A stretch of 7,754 bases of DNA, taken from an uncultured Burkholderiales bacterium. Its GTDB lineage: Bacteria > Pseudomonadota > Gammaproteobacteria > Burkholderiales > Thiobacillaceae. Below the pieces are notes generated by a model. The model was not told where the DNA came from. It made no database searches and saw only the letters and a list, made by a program, of their open reading frames with translations. Below, one piece after another: positions 5,872 through 7,754 of this stretch. The number at the start of each line of letters is the position of its first letter. Position 1 is the stretch's first letter. Location: positions 1 through 7,754 of the forward strand of contig CALAMX010000126.1 of assembly GCA_937925755.1 (NCBI GenBank). Reading direction: 5' to 3'. The translations under genes and the position numbers were made by a program.

Positions 5872-6869
5872 AACTCGAAGGAATCCGAGAAGAACTCGGA
5901 CTCGGGCAGCCCGCGCGCCACGAAGTCGCGGCGGGCGGCCGCCACCATCGCCGGCGCACCGCAGGCATAGACCTGATAGCCGGACAGGTCGGTGAAGTCC
6001 GCCAGCACCGCCTCGTGCACGTGACCCTTGCGCCCGTGCCAGGTCTCATCCGGCAGCGGCGACTGGATCACCGGGATGAAGGTGAAGTTGTCGTGCGCCT
6101 GCTGCCAGCGTGCGGGTAGCTCAGGCATGTAAAGGTCGCGCAGTGCGCGCGCACCCCAGTAGAGCACCATCTGCCGCTTCACGCCCTGATGGAAGGCATG
6201 CGTGAGGATGCTCTTGATCGGGGCAAATCCGGTACCCCCGGCGACGAAGATGACGGGCTTGTCCGACTCGCGTAGAAAGAAATTGCCGTGCGGACCGTTG
6301 ATGCGCATGATGTCCTTCACCTTCATGGTGTGAAAGACGTGTTCGCTGAAATAGCCCCCCGGCACGTAGCGCATGTGCAGCTCCAGGAGCTGATCCTCCT
6401 CCGGCGCATTGGCGAGCGAGAGGCTACGCCGGCGACCGTCCTTGAGCAGGAAATCGATGTATTGACCGGGCAGGAACTGCAGGCGCTCGCTGGAGGGCAG
6501 CTTGAGCCAGATGCCCATGACGTCGTGACAGAGTTTTTCCAGACGCTCCACTCGGCAGGGCAGGGTCTTCACCGGGATGTCCTTGACCGCGCTGACCTCG
6601 CGCACCTCGATGACCAGGTCCTGAAGCGGCGTGGCGCAGCAGAACAAGGCGAACCCCTGTTTCCGATCCTCGGCGGTGAGCGTGCCCTCTTGCGCCGCCC
6701 CGTAATCGACGCGGCCGGCGAGGACCTTGCCCTTGCAGGCGCCGCAGGCGCCGTTGCGGCAACCGTAGGGCAGATTGAGCCCGGCTAAAAGCGCCGCCTC
6801 GAGGATCGTCTGGCCCGGTTCCACGTTGAAACGATGGCCGCTCGGCTGTATGGTCACTTGGTATGACAT
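5850..6869 (-). CDS. [2Fe-2S]/FAD NAD(P)H oxidoreductase (often annotated CDP-6-deoxy-delta-3,4-glucoseen reductase)
   Basis: A 339-residue protein. The start at 6869 follows a GAGGA site 8 bases upstream; the longer frame to 6959 reads through the neighbour and is rejected. Residues 1-90 form a plant-type ferredoxin domain with cluster cysteines C37, C42, C45 (YGCRNGACGAC) and C77 (LFCCA). Residues about 103-200 form an FAD-binding barrel (RRSLSLANAP at 147-156; GPHGNFFLR at 192-200). Residues about 205-335 form an NAD(P)H-binding domain (FVAGGTGFAPIKS at 208-220, YACGAP at 301-306, FFSDSFEF near the end). The architecture matches phenol hydroxylase-type reductases, which pass electrons from NAD(P)H through FAD and the cluster to a partner. 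The sugar-biosynthesis name is not supported by any deoxysugar gene nearby; the partner is unknown. Its end overlaps hemY by 22 bases. Confidence 0.92.
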   Translation of the reverse strand: MSYQVTIQPSGHRFNVEPGQTILEAALLAGLNLPYGCRNGACGACKGKVLAGRVDYGAAQEGTLTAEDRKQGFALFCCATPLQDLVIEVREVSAVKDIPVKTLPCRVERLEKLCHDVMGIWLKLPSSERLQFLPGQYIDFLLKDGRRRSLSLANAPEEDQLLELHMRYVPGGYFSEHVFHTMKVKDIMRINGPHGNFFLRESDKPVIFVAGGTGFAPIKSILTHAFHQGVKRQMVLYWGARALRDLYMPELPARWQQAHDNFTFIPVIQSPLPDETWHGRKGHVHEAVLADFTDLSGYQVYACGAPAMVAAARRDFVARGLPESEFFSDSFEFQSGPTP

Positions 6870-6877
6870 CCGCTCTA

Positions 6878-6882
6878 TCCTC
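6878..6882 (-). promoter_or_regulatory. Ribosome binding site of the ferredoxin-reductase gene
   Basis: GAGGA on the minus strand, 8 bases before the ATG at 6869. It lies inside the 19-base gap shared with the divergent epimerase-like gene, so this gap holds the ribosome site of one gene and little room for promoters. Confidence 0.55.
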
Positions 6883-6888
6883 AAAAAG

Positions 6889-7754
6889 ATGCGTATCCTG
6901 ATCGTGGGTTGTGGCGACGTGGGTCTGCGCGCCGCCCGCCTGCTGCGGGGGCGGGCCAAGGTCTATGGCCTGATCCGCTCGCCCGAGCGAGCCGCCGTCG
7001 TGCGTGCAGCAGGCATATTGCCGCTCACCGGCGATCTCGACGATCGCGCCAGCCTGGCCCGTTTGACCGGCCTGGCCGATGCCGTGTTGCATTTCGCCCC
7101 GCCGCCGGCGCAGGGTGACACCGATCCCCGCACCCGGCGGCTGATCGCGGTGCTTGCGCGGACAAGTCTAGCACGTCGCAGCAGTCGGCACGGACTCAAG
7201 GGATCTGCGTATCGCCACGGAAACAAGGGCTTGCGCCCGCATGCCCTGGTCTACATCAGCACCAGCGGCGTCTATGGCGACTGCGGCGGCGCGTGGGTGG
7301 ATGAGACGCGTCCGACGCGTCCCCACAATGTGCGCGCCAAGCGGCGGGCCGATGCGGAACGGCGGCTGCGCCTCTGGGCGGGTCGTTCCGGCCGGCGGCT
7401 GGCCATTCTGCGCGCCCCCGGCATCTATGCCCAGGACCGTCTGCCCGAGGCGCGCGTGCGCCAGGGTCTGCCGGCACTCACGCCAGCGGCCGACGTGTAC
7501 ACCAACCACATCCATGCCGACGACCTCGCCCGGCTCGCGGTCATCGCTCTCTTTCGTGGCAAGGCCAACCGCATCTATAACGCAGTGGACGACAGCCACC
7601 TGAAGATGGGCGACTGGTTCGACGTGGTGGCCGATCATCTCGGCTTGCCGCGCCCCCCACGCCTGGCGAAGGACGAAGTGATGGCGGCGGTCACGCCAGC
7701 GATGCGCACCTTCTTGACCGAGTCGCGGCGGCTGTCCAACCGGCGTTGCAAACG
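6889..7754 (+). CDS. NAD(P)-dependent epimerase/dehydratase-like (extended/atypical SDR) protein, partial
   Basis: Open from ATG 6889 to the right edge (288 codons and two bases), so the C-terminus is missing. The N-terminal Rossmann fold shows RILIVGCGDVGLRAARLL with the dinucleotide glycines G7, G9 and G12. Then come LTGDLDD (about 47-53), VYISTSGVYGD (121-131), RAPGIYAQDRLP (about 182) and NHIHADDLA, all typical of the YeeZ-like atypical SDR proteins. The usual SDR YxxxK pair is not seen at the expected place after STSGVYG, so catalysis may differ or be absent. Residues 92-114 form an extra linker of unusual composition. No Shine-Dalgarno site precedes the ATG; GTG 6904 is possible, but it would cut into the nucleotide-binding loop. 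Substrate unknown. It is divergent from the reductase across 19 bases. Confidence 0.85.
   Translation, partial: MRILIVGCGDVGLRAARLLRGRAKVYGLIRSPERAAVVRAAGILPLTGDLDDRASLARLTGLADAVLHFAPPPAQGDTDPRTRRLIAVLARTSLARRSSRHGLKGSAYRHGNKGLRPHALVYISTSGVYGDCGGAWVDETRPTRPHNVRAKRRADAERRLRLWAGRSGRRLAILRAPGIYAQDRLPEARVRQGLPALTPAADVYTNHIHADDLARLAVIALFRGKANRIYNAVDDSHLKMGDWFDVVADHLGLPRPPRLAKDEVMAAVTPAMRTFLTESRRLSNRRCK

Overview
The window is GC-rich chromosomal DNA from a proteobacterium, most likely a betaproteobacterium. The main support is the linked order of a LytTR response regulator of the AlgR type, hemC, hemD, hemX and hemY, followed by a ferredoxin-reductase gene of the kind usually (and probably wrongly) annotated as CDP-6-deoxy-delta-3,4-glucoseen reductase, with an NAD-dependent epimerase-like gene divergent from it. 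No gene here is plasmid- or phage-like. Species cannot be named from the sequence alone.

Layout: (1) 2-175, the 3' end of bioA (biotin synthesis). (2) 176-1095, about 920 bases without a convincing gene. Its right two thirds (about 458-1080) is a dense non-coding block bounded by a perfect 15-bp inverted repeat. It holds nested inverted and direct repeats, one REP-type palindrome and several short hairpins. (3) 1096-1836, an AlgR-like response regulator starting 17 bases after the end of that block, with no sensor kinase next to it. (4) 1850-2371, on the minus strand, an exported CxxC thioredoxin-fold protein set between the regulator and hemC. (5) 2412-5871, a tight hemC-hemD-hemX-hemY run. 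HemC and HemD are the two enzymes that turn porphobilinogen into uroporphyrinogen III; HemX and HemY are membrane-anchored accessory proteins. HemY is only 189 codons, about half the family length, and its end overlaps the end of the next gene. (6) 5850-6869, minus strand, a [2Fe-2S]/FAD/NAD(P)H reductase. (7) 6889 to the window end, a Rossmann-fold epimerase/dehydratase-like protein, divergent from the reductase with a 19-base gap.

The genes from hemC to hemY look co-transcribed: the gap is 10 bases (hemC/hemD), then overlaps of 8 bases (hemD/hemX) and 4 bases (hemX/hemY). The thioredoxin-like gene is divergent from hemC across only 40 bases and convergent on the response regulator across 13. 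No RNA genes, CRISPR arrays, complete insertion sequences or convincing intrinsic terminators were seen.

The points most worth a second look are the inverted-repeat-bounded block upstream of the orphan regulator, the short hemY running into its convergent neighbour, and a 23-codon in-frame segment of unusual composition in the epimerase gene. None of these amounts to a clearly new system; the window is mostly a familiar housekeeping locus with an unusual repeat block.
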